Shown: positions 43,767 to 53,461, counted from the first letter of the stretch. The stretch is 59,169 nt of DNA from Caballeronia mineralivorans PML1(12) (GCF_001028175.1 NZ_AEJF01000221.1:1-59169), one strand, 5' to 3'. A program made the numbers and translations. The notes: generated from the sequence alone by a model not told the origin.

Positions 43767-44137
43767 CGGCATCGCAAGCGAGACGGCCGGTGTCGCCGGT
43801 GCATTTAATTGAGGAAGAGCTTGTTATTAAGTAAGCCGATCAAACCATCATTTTGTCGTCAGGGCGCTAAATGACAATGAACCTGATCGGCTAGTTGCCT
43901 GCTAGGGTGTCGGTTCTATCCTTCTTTCCGAAGCAGGGCGTCGAGCGATCGTTGATCGGTTCCGTTTGCTGAAGCAAACATTTCGCTGGCTGGTTCTGGG
44001 CGTGCTCGATCGCATCTAAGTGGCTAATTAGCTGGACGGTTAAAAGGAGTTTAAAACACTACTTTTTCTCAGATTTTTTAATCATCCCAGGGAGTGGCGA
44101 AGGCCGACTGATCGACTCGCCTTCCTTAGGGAGACAG
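43767..44137. other. A+T-rich intergenic region
   Basis: No gene. It contains the inverted repeat noted at 43834-43892 and an A+T-rich patch (44039-44095) with AAAAGGAGTTTAAAA, probably the promoter area of the lipase gene. Confidence 0.5.
43834..43892. repeat. Nine-base inverted repeat, wide spacing
   Basis: AGCCGATCA (43834-43842) and TGATCGGCT (43884-43892) are perfect complements 41 bases apart, in the gap between the membrane protein and the lipase. Could be a paired operator or a long hairpin stem. Confidence 0.4.
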
Positions 44138-45052
44138 ATGGAGGAATTCATGGTTGACCTCGATGGGCGCATGATTTGTGCAAGTAATTGGGCTTACGCC
44201 ATTCTCGATGCCGGAGACATGCCCGTGTTCGTACCGTTCGACGCTGCATGCGATTTGACCGCACCCGTACCCTGCTTTGCGACAGGGTCAAGTCGCATCG
44301 ATGCCGCTTTTATTGGCACGGGGCGTGACGGTGTGGTTCTGGCGTTTCGTGGAACTTTGCCTCCGGGATCGCCCGACCATAAGCAGACCCTTCAAGACTG
44401 GTTGAACGATCTCGAAGCAGTGCTTGTGGTTGGCGACAAACTTCCTGGCCGTGTACACCAGGGCTTTCTCGGATCCCTGGACGCGCTGTGGCCATCTGTA
44501 TCGGAAGCAGTTGCGGAACAAATGGCTAGCTCGCCGGTGAAACATTTGACTATCACCGGACACAGCAAGGGTGGCGCTGTGGCACATTTGGCTGCGGCAA
44601 GATTCGCACTCAGCACGCTCGTTCATGGCTCCGACATCACGGTACGCACGTTCGAGGGCGCTCACCCAGGCGACCAGTCATTTGCCGATGGATATATGCG
44701 ACTCGTACCTGATGTGATCCGATATGAATTTCAGGACGATCTTGTTCCCCACTTGCCGCCATCGATTATGGTCCGCCGTTTGTTCAAGGCAGAGCCACTA
44801 TTCGCACCGCTCATGGCCATCGACAGCGGAGTGGATTATGCGCCGGCTGGTCGGCTCCAGTTCATCGACTGGAGCGGAAACATCCAGGAACAGTCAACGC
44901 TGTTGAGCACGGAGCGTTTTTTCCGATTATCCGAGAAGCTAGCCGCGCTCGACTTTCAAACGATCGTCAATGACCACTCTATCGGCGTGGGTTCGCTCTG
45001 CTTGAAGGCAGTGTGGCCGGGGGATATTTCGGGGGCTAGCAGTTCGGGATGA
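44138..45052 (+). CDS. Class 3 lipase-family alpha/beta hydrolase
   Basis: 304 residues; GGGAGACAG precedes ATG 44138. Nucleophile Ser143 in TITGHSKGGAVAH, acid Asp200/201 in EFQDDLVPHLPP and His280 in NDHSIG make the triad of the fungal-type class 3 lipases; GVVLAFRGT is the usual strand before the lid. No signal peptide. Bacterial members include intracellular lipases and secreted phospholipase effectors; no secretion marker is visible. Regulation unknown. Confidence 0.88.
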   Translation: MEEFMVDLDGRMICASNWAYAILDAGDMPVFVPFDAACDLTAPVPCFATGSSRIDAAFIGTGRDGVVLAFRGTLPPGSPDHKQTLQDWLNDLEAVLVVGDKLPGRVHQGFLGSLDALWPSVSEAVAEQMASSPVKHLTITGHSKGGAVAHLAAARFALSTLVHGSDITVRTFEGAHPGDQSFADGYMRLVPDVIRYEFQDDLVPHLPPSIMVRRLFKAEPLFAPLMAIDSGVDYAPAGRLQFIDWSGNIQEQSTLLSTERFFRLSEKLAALDFQTIVNDHSIGVGSLCLKAVWPGDISGASSSG

Positions 45053-45335
45053 CCGTCTCCATCATCAGCACCCGAGCACACGCCTGAAAGGCCAAATGGC
45101 TCACGTGGGTGGCGGATAGGCTGTCGAGTATCACTCGGATTTGATGAGAATTTCCATGCCGGACGACCCATTTAATTAGAATATCTTAGTAATATAAGGT
45201 CGATCTGTGAGTGGACCTTCCACGTTGCAAGAATTGACGTCGGGGAGATAGTCATCGTTTCTTTTCCTGCGAGGTGGATTGCCGTGTGGGCAGGCGCCTC
45301 GACCTCTGCGAGCAAACAAACAGGCATAGCTCCTT

Positions 45336-46337
45336 CTATCGGATCTTGATGACAACCTTACCCTTTGCACGTCCTGTTTCGACATAAGCCGAAGCCTCTT
45401 TGGTTGACTCGAACGGGAAAACCCGATCGATCACAGGCCTTATTGCAGCTGCGTCGATGAGCGTAGCGATCTGGCTTAGTTGGCGCCCATCAGCGCGCAT
45501 GAAAACAAATGAATAGCTGACGCCATGACGTTTCGCCGCTTTTCTGATGCGATAGCTTAGAAAGCGCATCGCCGTTTTCAGGAACCAGGAGGCACCCATC
45601 TCTTTCGCGAAATCGGGATCAGGCGGACCGGCGATCCCGATGAGTTTGCCACCCGGCTTGAGCACTCGCAGCGACTTCTCGAGGGTATTTCCGCCCTGCG
45701 TATCCAGCACCACGTCGTAGTCCTTCAGGATGACCGCAAAGTCATCCTTCTTGTAATCGATGACGATATCCGCACCGAGTCGCTTCACCAATTCGGCATT
45801 CCCCGCGCTCGCTGTCGTCGTGACGGTCGCGCCCACATGCTTTGCCAACTGAATAGCAAAGGTGCCAACGCCGCCCGAACCGGCGTGTATGAGTACTTTT
45901 TGCCCTTTCTTCAGTTGCCCTTTTTCGATCAGCGCCTGCCAGGCGGTCAAGCCCACCAACGGGATTGAAGCCGCTTCTTCCATGGTGAGTGCTTTGGGCT
46001 TGAGGGCCACGCCATCTTCCTTCACCGCAATGAATTCCGCGAAAGTACCGATCCGATCTTTGTGCGGTCGCGCATAGACCTCATCGCCCGGCTTGAATTG
46101 CCGCACGCGCGATCCGACGCGAACAACGACCCCGGCCAGATCGTTGCCCAAAATCAGTGGCAGCCGGTAAGGCAGGATGAGCTTGAACTCTCCATCCCTG
46201 ATCTTTGAATCGAGGGGATTCACGCCAGCGGCGTGAATCTGGATTAACACGTCGTCCTCGCGCGGCTCCGGGACCGGCATATTGCCGGCTCGTATGCCAC
46301 TCTTGCGTCCATATCGATCGACGACGAATGCCTTCAT
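45336..46337 (-). CDS. NADP-dependent quinone oxidoreductase-like MDR protein
   Basis: 333 residues. AAGVNPLDSKIRDGEF, LGNDLAGVVVRVGSRVRQFKPGDEVYAR and IHAGSGGVGTFAIQLAKHVGATVTTT are the zinc-free QOR group. The C-terminus ends GKVVIKIR as in the family. It is the last gene of the TetR-SDR-MDR group on this strand, 151 bases after the SDR; ground for cotranscription is fair. Confidence 0.9.
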   Translation of the reverse strand: MKAFVVDRYGRKSGIRAGNMPVPEPREDDVLIQIHAAGVNPLDSKIRDGEFKLILPYRLPLILGNDLAGVVVRVGSRVRQFKPGDEVYARPHKDRIGTFAEFIAVKEDGVALKPKALTMEEAASIPLVGLTAWQALIEKGQLKKGQKVLIHAGSGGVGTFAIQLAKHVGATVTTTASAGNAELVKRLGADIVIDYKKDDFAVILKDYDVVLDTQGGNTLEKSLRVLKPGGKLIGIAGPPDPDFAKEMGASWFLKTAMRFLSYRIRKAAKRHGVSYSFVFMRADGRQLSQIATLIDAAAIRPVIDRVFPFESTKEASAYVETGRAKGKVVIKIR

Positions 46338-46488
46338 CACGGTTCCTTGTCAGTTTCTTGTTGCGTCAAGTTGTTTCGCGGGCAGCAGCACGAATGTAGA
46401 GCTGCAGATCGGTCGCAGCACGGTCACGGATTTGCCGCCGCCGGCCGTGGTAGCGCACTTTTTTAACGGGGAGGGGCAGTAACCCCGT

Positions 46489-47298
46489 CTACGTTGAGAG
46501 CCGCAGATCTTTGCGAATGCCGGCGTCCACCAAGCCAGCGGGCGCAAATCTGCGTAGCAATCGCAAACGGCCGGCGAGTCCACCGGCTGTATAGCGGAGT
46601 TTCGGGCGAGCTGCGATGGCGGCCTGTAGTACGGTCTCGGCCACAACCTCGGGACCGTCAGCGCCCTCGACCACCTCTTTCACTCGCTTATTCATGGCCG
46701 AGCGCACCTCGCGGTACTCGTCGAGGGGGGCGTCGGGCGCCATGAAGTTCGCGTCGAAAGGCGTCTTGATATAGGCAGGCTCAATGACCGACACCCGGAT
46801 GCCCATCGTGCGCAACTCATGGTCGAGCGACTCCGAATAGCCTGCGACCGCGTGCTTGGTGGCGGAATACAGCGCCATATAGGGCATGGGTAAGAAACCC
46901 AGTACAGAGCCGATGTTGATGATGCGGCCGCTACCTTGTTGCCGCATATGGGGCACCACGGCACGCGTCATGCGGATAATCCCGAAGAAGTTTGTATCGA
47001 AGATCACGCGGGCCTGGTCAATCGAACTCTCTTCTGCAGCGGCAGGGGCGACGCCGAAGCCAGCGTTGTTCACCAACAGGTCGATGCGGCCGTGCAGGCG
47101 CAGTACTTCCTTGACGGCAGCTTCGACTGATTCTTCGCTGGTCACGTCAAGTGGCAGCATCTCGAACGTCCGCTGGCCGGCTTGTGCACCGCGCCGGCTG
47201 GTGCCGTAGACCTTATACCCGGCCTTCGTAAGCCGCTTTGCCGTGGCTTCGCCGATTCCCGACGAGGCGCCCGTAACGAGCGCTATTTTGGTTTCCAT
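46489..47298 (-). CDS. Short-chain dehydrogenase/reductase
   Basis: 269 residues from ATG 47298, preceded by GGAAGGA. Complete classical SDR: TGASSGIG, NNAG, Ser in NIGSVLGFL, YSATKHAV, EPAYIKTPF; C-terminal tail of ~50 residues (GRLRLLRRFAPAGLVDAGIRK). The promoter region carries an exact TetR-type palindrome at 47358-47379. Confidence 0.92.
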   Translation of the reverse strand: METKIALVTGASSGIGEATAKRLTKAGYKVYGTSRRGAQAGQRTFEMLPLDVTSEESVEAAVKEVLRLHGRIDLLVNNAGFGVAPAAAEESSIDQARVIFDTNFFGIIRMTRAVVPHMRQQGSGRIINIGSVLGFLPMPYMALYSATKHAVAGYSESLDHELRTMGIRVSVIEPAYIKTPFDANFMAPDAPLDEYREVRSAMNKRVKEVVEGADGPEVVAETVLQAAIAARPKLRYTAGGLAGRLRLLRRFAPAGLVDAGIRKDLRLST

Positions 47299-47357
47299 GA
47301 TGTCCTTCCGATATTGACGGATGTCTTTACGTAGTTGGTTGGGCATTCATCTTGTTG

Positions 47358-47379
47358 AAATATGATTGTCATCATATTT
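47358..47379. promoter_or_regulatory. TetR operator upstream of the SDR gene
   Basis: AAATATGAT-TGTC-ATCATATTT, a perfect nine-base inverted repeat with four central bases, 60 bases before the SDR start. The core ATATGAT-N4-ATCAT recurs at the TetR gene start. Confidence 0.65.
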
Positions 47380-47414
47380 TTGATCCAACGAAAACCGGCA
47401 CCGGGCCGGCGGAT

Positions 47415-48023
47415 TTACGCATCAGTGGGTGCGAGTTTCTTCAATGCAGCTTCAAGAAAACTTTCCGACAGCTTAGGGTCGTCGACGGCGCGCGCCAGCA
47501 CAATGGTGCCTACCATGGTGGCCACCGTCATTAGCGCCTGTTCGTGCGCGCCCGGCTGGCCCCAATCGGGCAATTGGCGCGCAACGACATCGATCATCTC
47601 CTTGATGCGGCGGGTGGCCGCGCGCCGCACGACCGGCGCCTGGCGCGGCATCTCCGAGCCGAGGGCGGAGACCGGGCAGCCAGTCTCTATGCCTTCACAA
47701 TGCTCCTTCGACAGATAGGCGCGCACCATCGACGGCAACGCCTGCTCTGGCGGCACGGAGGCGGCGATTTGCTCTGACAGGGCCACGGCTTCAGCACCGG
47801 CGCGGTCTGCAGCTTCGGCAAGCAGCACCTCGCGCGACGGAAAGTGCGCATAGAAGCCGCCATGCGTCAGGCCGGCCTCCTTCATGATGTCGGCCACTCC
47901 CGTGCCGTCGTAGCCACTGCGCCGAATCGCGCGCGCGGCAACCTCGACAATGCGCTCGTGCGTGATTTCCTTGCGGCTGGCGGTTTTCCGATTGATTGGC
48001 GCGTTTTTCATGATGGCCATCAT
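47415..48023 (-). CDS. TetR-family repressor
   Basis: 202 residues (or 198 if the second in-frame ATG at 48011 is used; neither has a good ribosome site). The helix-turn-helix is ITHERIVEVAARAIRRSGYDGTGVADIMKEAGLTHGGFYAHFPSREVLLAEA. The ligand domain has CEGIETGCPVSALGSEM, with two Cys five residues apart, as in redox- or electrophile-sensing TetR proteins of the NemR-like group. Upstream in the same direction as SDR and MDR genes, it likely represses them and itself. Confidence 0.9.
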   Translation of the reverse strand: MMAIMKNAPINRKTASRKEITHERIVEVAARAIRRSGYDGTGVADIMKEAGLTHGGFYAHFPSREVLLAEAADRAGAEAVALSEQIAASVPPEQALPSMVRAYLSKEHCEGIETGCPVSALGSEMPRQAPVVRRAATRRIKEMIDVVARQLPDWGQPGAHEQALMTVATMVGTIVLARAVDDPKLSESFLEAALKKLAPTDA

Positions 48024-48025
48024 AT
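48008..48025. promoter_or_regulatory. TetR operator at the repressor gene start
   Basis: ATGATGGCCATCAT (48010-48023) is a perfect 14-base palindrome covering the start codons; on the minus strand it continues as ATATGAT-GGCC-ATCAT, the same core as at 47358-47379. Suggests autorepression. Confidence 0.55.
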
Positions 48026-48673
48026 AACATATCGGCGCAACTTGCTGCGCGGAGCAATGTCGATGGAGATCGATGTTTTCTGTTTGGCTGGAGACGGAAA
48101 AACATAGACGCTATCGCCCGTCATTGCTTTGAGTTCGTTCAGAACAGCCAGCGCTTGCCGGGGAAGTGGAACGATGTGGTCATATTCCTACAACGATTTC
48201 AGGAAATCCCTACCCCGGTCTCACTACAGAGATCGAAGCGCATCGCCGTATACCGATATAACCACCATGGCTATCGGCTTCCCACCTTTGGCTTCGCAGA
48301 GTCCAGACCAGGACACCCACTCTTTGATGGATGCAACAAGGACAAGTTTGCACAAACAATAAAATTCAAGATCATTCCCTCGCTTGGGGTGGGCGTAATA
48401 CACATGGCTCGAATCGGACTGTTTGGGGCACTCGGTCTTCCCGGACTCGTTTCGAACATAGTCGACGCATGCGCCGGCAATACCTTGCTGGTTACCGCAG
48501 TTCGAAGTAGCGACTGAAGAAGCCGTTGTCGGGTTCTGCGCATAGCAACTTAAGGCAGGTACGGGCAACAACTGCATAGGCCATTAGCGGTGTCGTAAGA
48601 GAAACCGAGATTCGAATTTTATAGTCCGATGTCTCGGATTGGACTCGTTGGCGATAGATCGCAAGGATGCGTG
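48024..48673. other. Gene-free stretch
   Basis: Several frames of 60-120 codons on both strands overlap one another and none has a recognised motif, signal peptide or ribosome site. Probably the promoter regions of the TetR gene and the downstream c-di-GMP gene plus scar sequence. Confidence 0.45.
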
Positions 48674-50596
48674 ATGATGGAGTTCATGAAATGCTTGAAA
48701 GCCGTTAAAGAAATGGCGGCTATCCCCAAACACAATCCGGATCTGCTGATCGCTCAGTACAAAGCTTTCACGTTTCAGATGCCCCTCATGTATGTGATCT
48801 TGATGATCAACACATGGGGCGTGGCGGCGACCCACATGCACGTGGCGCCGCGCTGGATGACAATCGACATACCGGTTGTCATGACCGTGATCTCGGCCGT
48901 GCGGGCTATCGGTTGGCTGCGTTGTTCGAAGCAGGAAGCAACCCGCGATGTCGCGTTAAAAGCACTGTCCCGTACCCAACGGCTCTCGGGCATTCTTGCC
49001 CTCGCTTTCACGCTGTGGGCACTCGCACTATTTCCCTACGGTGACGCCTACGAAAAGGCCCATGTCGCCTTTTATATGGCTATTACGGTTATCGGTGTGA
49101 TTTTCTGCATGATGCATTTGCGGCCGGCCGCTTTCACCGTTGCTTTCATCGTCAACGGCTCGTTTGTCATTTTCTTCTCCCTGTCCGAGAACTTGGTCTT
49201 TGTCGCAATCGCCATCAACACCGCGCTTGTCTCCGCGGCGATGCTCGCCATACTGTTGGTCCACTATCGTGACTTTACTGGCATGGTGAATGCTCGCGTG
49301 GAAAATTTCCGGCTCGCAAATATTGATAGCCTGACGGGTTTGGCGAACCGTCGCGCATTTTTTTCCTACCTTGACAAGGCGTATGCGAAGGCGAAATCCG
49401 ATGGAACCCGTCTCGCCGTCGGCATTATTGATCTGGATGGCTTCAAACCCATCAACGACATCTATGGTCATGCGACCGGCGATAAACTGCTTCAGACTAT
49501 TGGGACGCGCCTGGGAAATGTATGTCCAGCAAACTACTACGTCGCAAGGCTCGGTGGGGATGAGTTTTCGATTGTGGCCTCAAACTTCGGCGATACGGGC
49601 GAACTTGTGGCGACTGGAGAGCTTATCTGTTCTGCGATACGAACTGCTGCGTCGCTGGGAGATATAACGCTGCAAATAGGTGGATCGATAGGATTCTCCG
49701 TCTACCCCGATATGGCGAGCGACACGGTGCAATTATTTGCAAACGCCGACTATGCGCTCTATCACGGAAAGCGCGCGGGTCGTGGCAAGGTGACACTTTT
49801 TTCCATTGATCACGATGCCAAAATTCGATCCGACGCGAAAATTGAACAGGCGCTACAACACGCGAACCTCGAAGATGAACTGACGGTAGTGTTCCAACCG
49901 ATCGTCGATGTTTCGAGTCGAACGACAATCGGATTCGAGGCACTTGCTCGCTGGTTCAGCCCGACATTGAGTTCAATCTCGCCAACGCAGTTCATTCCCG
50001 TTGCTGAACGAACAGGGATGATCTTGGCGATCACCCTGACGCTATTGAAAAAGGCGCTTGCGCATGCCTTACTTTGGCCTGATCACATCCGTCTTTCGTT
50101 TAACCTGTCCGCCCACGATCTTAGCTCCCCCGAGAACGTCCTCGACATAATTACGGAGATCAGGAGGAGTGGCTTCAATCCCGCTCGCCTCGATCTCGAA
50201 ATAACCGAGACCGCTTTTATTCGTGATTTTTCGCAAGTTCGTAGTGCCACAGAGACTTTGCGATCGCTCGGATGCGGCATTTCCCTGGACGACTTTGGCA
50301 CAGGTTTTTCGAGCCTGACGCACCTCCATGCACTGCCGCTCACCAAAATCAAAGTCGATCGCAGTTTTGTCACGGATCTAAACAAAAATCCCGCAAGCTA
50401 TAAGATCGTCAAATCCCTTCTCGCGCTCAGTCGAGATATGGGCCTTGATTGTATTGTTGAAGGTGTAGAGACAAGAGACGAATTAGCTATTCTCCAAACA
50501 CTTGGAGACCTGACGGTTCAGGGATATCTGTATTCCAAGCCAATCTCGGCAGACGAAGTCGTTGGTTTCCTTGAACAACCGGCGACCGTTGCTTAG
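48674..50596 (+). CDS. Membrane-anchored GGDEF-EAL cyclic di-GMP protein
   Basis: 640 residues from ATG 48674 (AAGGA nine bases upstream; ATG 48629 is an alternative). The N-terminal ~200 residues hold about six hydrophobic helices (MPLMYVILMINTWGVAA, IPVVMTVISAVRAIGWL, LSGILALAFTLWALALF, FYMAITVIGVIFCMM, AFIVNGSFVIFFSLS, NTALVSAAMLAILLV), a membrane sensor. GGDEF near 294 (RLGGDEFSI) and EAL near 421 (GFEALARW) with LDDFGTGFSSL, KVDRSF and VEGVET are intact. Likely bifunctional. Second such protein in the window, but with a different input domain. Confidence 0.9.
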   Translation: MMEFMKCLKAVKEMAAIPKHNPDLLIAQYKAFTFQMPLMYVILMINTWGVAATHMHVAPRWMTIDIPVVMTVISAVRAIGWLRCSKQEATRDVALKALSRTQRLSGILALAFTLWALALFPYGDAYEKAHVAFYMAITVIGVIFCMMHLRPAAFTVAFIVNGSFVIFFSLSENLVFVAIAINTALVSAAMLAILLVHYRDFTGMVNARVENFRLANIDSLTGLANRRAFFSYLDKAYAKAKSDGTRLAVGIIDLDGFKPINDIYGHATGDKLLQTIGTRLGNVCPANYYVARLGGDEFSIVASNFGDTGELVATGELICSAIRTAASLGDITLQIGGSIGFSVYPDMASDTVQLFANADYALYHGKRAGRGKVTLFSIDHDAKIRSDAKIEQALQHANLEDELTVVFQPIVDVSSRTTIGFEALARWFSPTLSSISPTQFIPVAERTGMILAITLTLLKKALAHALLWPDHIRLSFNLSAHDLSSPENVLDIITEIRRSGFNPARLDLEITETAFIRDFSQVRSATETLRSLGCGISLDDFGTGFSSLTHLHALPLTKIKVDRSFVTDLNKNPASYKIVKSLLALSRDMGLDCIVEGVETRDELAILQTLGDLTVQGYLYSKPISADEVVGFLEQPATVA

Positions 50597-51006
50597 GTGA
50601 TTTGACCGAACGAATCGAGGGACTGCTCAGGGTCGCGTGTTGCGAAATTTCGAGTCTTGACGGACTTGGCACACCGCGGTCGGCGAGGATCAAGGTAGAT
50701 TATCCATTGACCGATTTTGCGGTGGACGGTAACTGAATCAGTTCATGTCAGGATCAGATTTGCCCATGCTGCGCCTGATTCCTGTGCTGGGCCTGAAGAA
50801 AGAGCAGGGCCCGTACATTCATCCGCACGAACGGCAGTGAAACGCTGATCGCGACAACGGCCGTGTCCTGCCTTTCGTTATCGACGCAGCCACGCAGGCC
50901 ACGTTCGGATCGGATTCGTATGTCCGGGACAGAGCGATCTTGATTCATCAGCACTCGATCTTATGTGACGGACCCGCAGACGTGATGAACTCAGGAGAGG
51001 AGCGCG
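50597..51006. other. Gene-free stretch
   Basis: Convergent 3' ends of the c-di-GMP gene and the LacI gene with about 400 bases between them. No convincing frame or terminator seen. Confidence 0.45.
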
Positions 51007-52026
51007 CTAACTTTTCCGTACAGGAGCGGTGGAGGCACGTTTGACCAGCACCGGGTCTGCGGTCCGAACAACCGGAGGCACATCGGGCGCATTGGCGATG
51101 AGCTTTAGCAGCAACTCGACGCTTTGCTCGGCCATCTCGGCCGTAGGAATGGCAACGGTGGTGAGCGAGGGCCTGGACTGACTTGCCAGTTCAATGTCAG
51201 TTACGCTGACAATGGAAATGTCATCCGGAACATTCAACCCTAGCGAAGCAGCAGCGTTTAGCGCACCTAGTGCCGGTAGGTCGTTCGAGACGAATAAAGC
51301 GGTCAGGTCCGGGTGCGCGGACAGCAGGTCGAGCGCAGCGTCGAAGCCGCTTTGGAACGAGTCGCTGCAGAACCGCGCATCCGCCAGGACATGCTTGACC
51401 TTTCGCGCGCGCAGGGCGTCGCGAAAGCCCTGGTAGCGGCCACCGTGAATGCCGTTTTTCGGGCTGCCGATAAGCGCACCGATGCGGTGATGCCCAAGTT
51501 CCAGCAAGTGATCCGCCGCGATAAAGCCCGCCTTGTGGGAGTCAAAGGCAACGCACGGCACCCCCGGTGGATCGTCTGGAAATTCCCAGATAGAAATGAC
51601 CACGGGAGTACCCGTCGCCTGAATGGCTTTCAATTCATCAATCCGCAGATCGCCGTTGTTCGCGACCAAAATACCGTCTGACAGCGAGCCCGCGACATCC
51701 GCAAGAAACCGTGTTCCGCCATCCGGCTCATAATCAGTATTGCAAACCAATAAAAAACGGCCGTGCCGGCGAGCGGCATTGTTCGCTTGCAGCGTGAACT
51801 CCGGATAGAACGGGTTCGTGATGCAACCCAGCATGAGCGCAATCGTAGGTGCGCGGCGTTCCACCAGCGCCCGCGCGTTCAGATTAGGACGGTAACCCTG
51901 CGCGGCCACTACCTTCAAAACCCGCTCACGCGTGGCGTCGCCTACCCGGCCCCGGTCTCGAAGCACATTGGTTACCGTCGTCGGAGTCACGCCGGCCAAC
52001 GCCGCGACCTCCTTGATAGTTGCCAT
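51007..52026 (-). CDS. LacI-family repressor of the sugar ABC/GH42 cluster
   Basis: 339 residues from ATG 52026; a start 21 bases upstream is possible. TIKEVAALAGVTPTTVTNVLRDRGRVGDATRERVLKVVAAQGYRPN is the LacI helix-turn-helix with hinge, followed by a sugar-binding core (ALMLGCITNPFYPEFTLQANNAA, HHRIGALIGSPKNGIHGGRYQGFRDAL, LFVSNDLPALGAL). Divergent from the transporter genes, with palindromes centred on CG in between. Likely released by a galactoside or its product (inference). Confidence 0.92.
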   Translation of the reverse strand: MATIKEVAALAGVTPTTVTNVLRDRGRVGDATRERVLKVVAAQGYRPNLNARALVERRAPTIALMLGCITNPFYPEFTLQANNAARRHGRFLLVCNTDYEPDGGTRFLADVAGSLSDGILVANNGDLRIDELKAIQATGTPVVISIWEFPDDPPGVPCVAFDSHKAGFIAADHLLELGHHRIGALIGSPKNGIHGGRYQGFRDALRARKVKHVLADARFCSDSFQSGFDAALDLLSAHPDLTALFVSNDLPALGALNAAASLGLNVPDDISIVSVTDIELASQSRPSLTTVAIPTAEMAEQSVELLLKLIANAPDVPPVVRTADPVLVKRASTAPVRKS

Positions 52027-52092
52027 CAGCCTTTCCCGCTTAGTCATTCCATTTCCCGAAATCTGCAGTGAACATCGCTTACGACTACCTTT

Positions 52093-52110
52093 AACGTCAT
52101 ATCGGACGTT
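52093..52110. promoter_or_regulatory. Probable LacI operator (distal)
   Basis: AACGTC-ATATCG-GACGTT is a perfect six-base inverted repeat starting 67 bases before the repressor gene; it shares AACGT with the proximal operator. Confidence 0.45.
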
Positions 52111-52260
52111 GATGTTACCAACGCTTTCGTCTGACCGGCGGAGTCGATTTCGTCAAAAAAAATTCTTGCCAATCGTACCGCACGCTGCTAACTTCCCTCC
52201 ACACAACCACGTTGATCGACTTTTCTGACGGCCCCGGGCCGTATTTTTAGCGAAGTTTGA

Positions 52261-52272
52261 TTTAACGTTAAA
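52261..52272. promoter_or_regulatory. LacI operator (proximal)
   Basis: TTTAACGTTAAA is a perfect palindrome with the central CG typical of LacI-family sites, 19 bases before the ABC gene start, where a bound repressor would block transcription or initiation. Confidence 0.6.
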
Positions 52273-52290
52273 CCAAAGATTGGAGACGCG

Positions 52291-53430
52291 GTGGCAGCGA
52301 TATCTTTGCAGGGCATTTCGAAAGCGTTCGGAGAGGATGTGCCGGTGCTTCGGGATGTAAATCTCGAGATTGCACACGACGAGTTCTGTGTCTTCCTCGG
52401 ACCGTCCGGCTGCGGAAAGTCGACCCTGCTCCGAATCATTGCCGGGCTGGAGGACCCAAGCGCTGGCGAGATTTCGATCGGTGGCCGCGTCGTGAACACC
52501 TTGGCGCCGGCAAAACGCGGCGTAGCGATGGTGTTTCAAAGCTATGCCTTGTTCCCACATATGACGGTCGCCGAGAACATGAGCTTTGGGTTGAAGCTGG
52601 CCAAGCTGCCGGCGCCGGAGGTAGAGCGCAAGGTGCAGGAAGCCGCGAAAATCCTGGAACTCGGACCCTTGTTGAATCGCAAGCCCGCGGCGTTGTCCGG
52701 CGGCCAGCGGCAGCGCGTGGCGATCGGCCGGGCCATCGTGCGCGAGCCCGGTGTCTTCCTGTTCGACGAACCCCTTTCGAATCTCGACGCGACCTTGCGC
52801 GGGCAAACACGTGTCGAAATTGCGCGAATCCATCGCCGCTTCAGTGAGGCGAGCACCGTCTACGTGACGCACGACCAGGTTGAAGCCATGACCCTGGCCG
52901 ACAAGATCGTACTGCTCAATGTTAGCCGGCACGCATCGGCGTCTGGAAGCATCGCCCAGGTCGGCACGCCCATGGATCTGTATCTGCGGCCGAACAGCCG
53001 CTTTGTAGCGGGTTTCATCGGCTCGCCACAGATGAATTTTCTGCCGGCAATAGTCAGCAAGTTAGAAGAGGGGAGCACGACCGTAACGCTCGGGGCGTCC
53101 CGCGAAGACGTCCGGGTCAAGCGGACAGGCGCGCGGCTGACGCCGGGACAGGCGGTGACGCTTGGCGTGCGGCCGGAGCACATCACGCTGCTCGCTTCGG
53201 GCGAGCTGGAAGGGGATGGGCCGCGATGCGCCGGCTCGACGCTGACGCGCACGGTGTCGCTCGTCGAGCGGCTTGGCGAGCAGAGTTATCTCCATTGCAA
53301 CGAAGCGGGCGGCACCACGCTTCTGGTCAAGCTGCAGGGCAATACGCTGTTGCGTTCCGGCGAAGTGGTTCGCCTTGCACCTGATCCTGCTTCGTGCCAC
53401 CTCTTTACCGAAGAAGGCCACGCCGTCTGA
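52291..53430 (+). CDS. Sugar ABC transporter ATPase (MalK/UgpC type)
   Basis: 379 residues from a GTG start, with GGAG upstream. Walker A GPSGCGKST, Q-loop FQSYALFPHM, signature LSGGQRQRVAIGRAI, Walker B VFLFDEPLSNLDA and switch His in VYVTHDQVEAM. The C-terminal ~110 residues are the TOBE/regulatory domain (GVRPEHITLL) of CUT1 importers. First gene of the cluster, unusual in that the ATPase precedes the binding protein. An ASASGS insertion follows the D-loop region. Confidence 0.92.
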   Translation: MAAISLQGISKAFGEDVPVLRDVNLEIAHDEFCVFLGPSGCGKSTLLRIIAGLEDPSAGEISIGGRVVNTLAPAKRGVAMVFQSYALFPHMTVAENMSFGLKLAKLPAPEVERKVQEAAKILELGPLLNRKPAALSGGQRQRVAIGRAIVREPGVFLFDEPLSNLDATLRGQTRVEIARIHRRFSEASTVYVTHDQVEAMTLADKIVLLNVSRHASASGSIAQVGTPMDLYLRPNSRFVAGFIGSPQMNFLPAIVSKLEEGSTTVTLGASREDVRVKRTGARLTPGQAVTLGVRPEHITLLASGELEGDGPRCAGSTLTRTVSLVERLGEQSYLHCNEAGGTTLLVKLQGNTLLRSGEVVRLAPDPASCHLFTEEGHAV

Positions 53431-53461
53431 GCGGGCTCATATAAACATCAGGAGACAAACC

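Noticed and set aside
48155..48577. Frames of 117-120 codons on both strands
   Set aside because: They overlap each other, lack ribosome sites, and match no known family.
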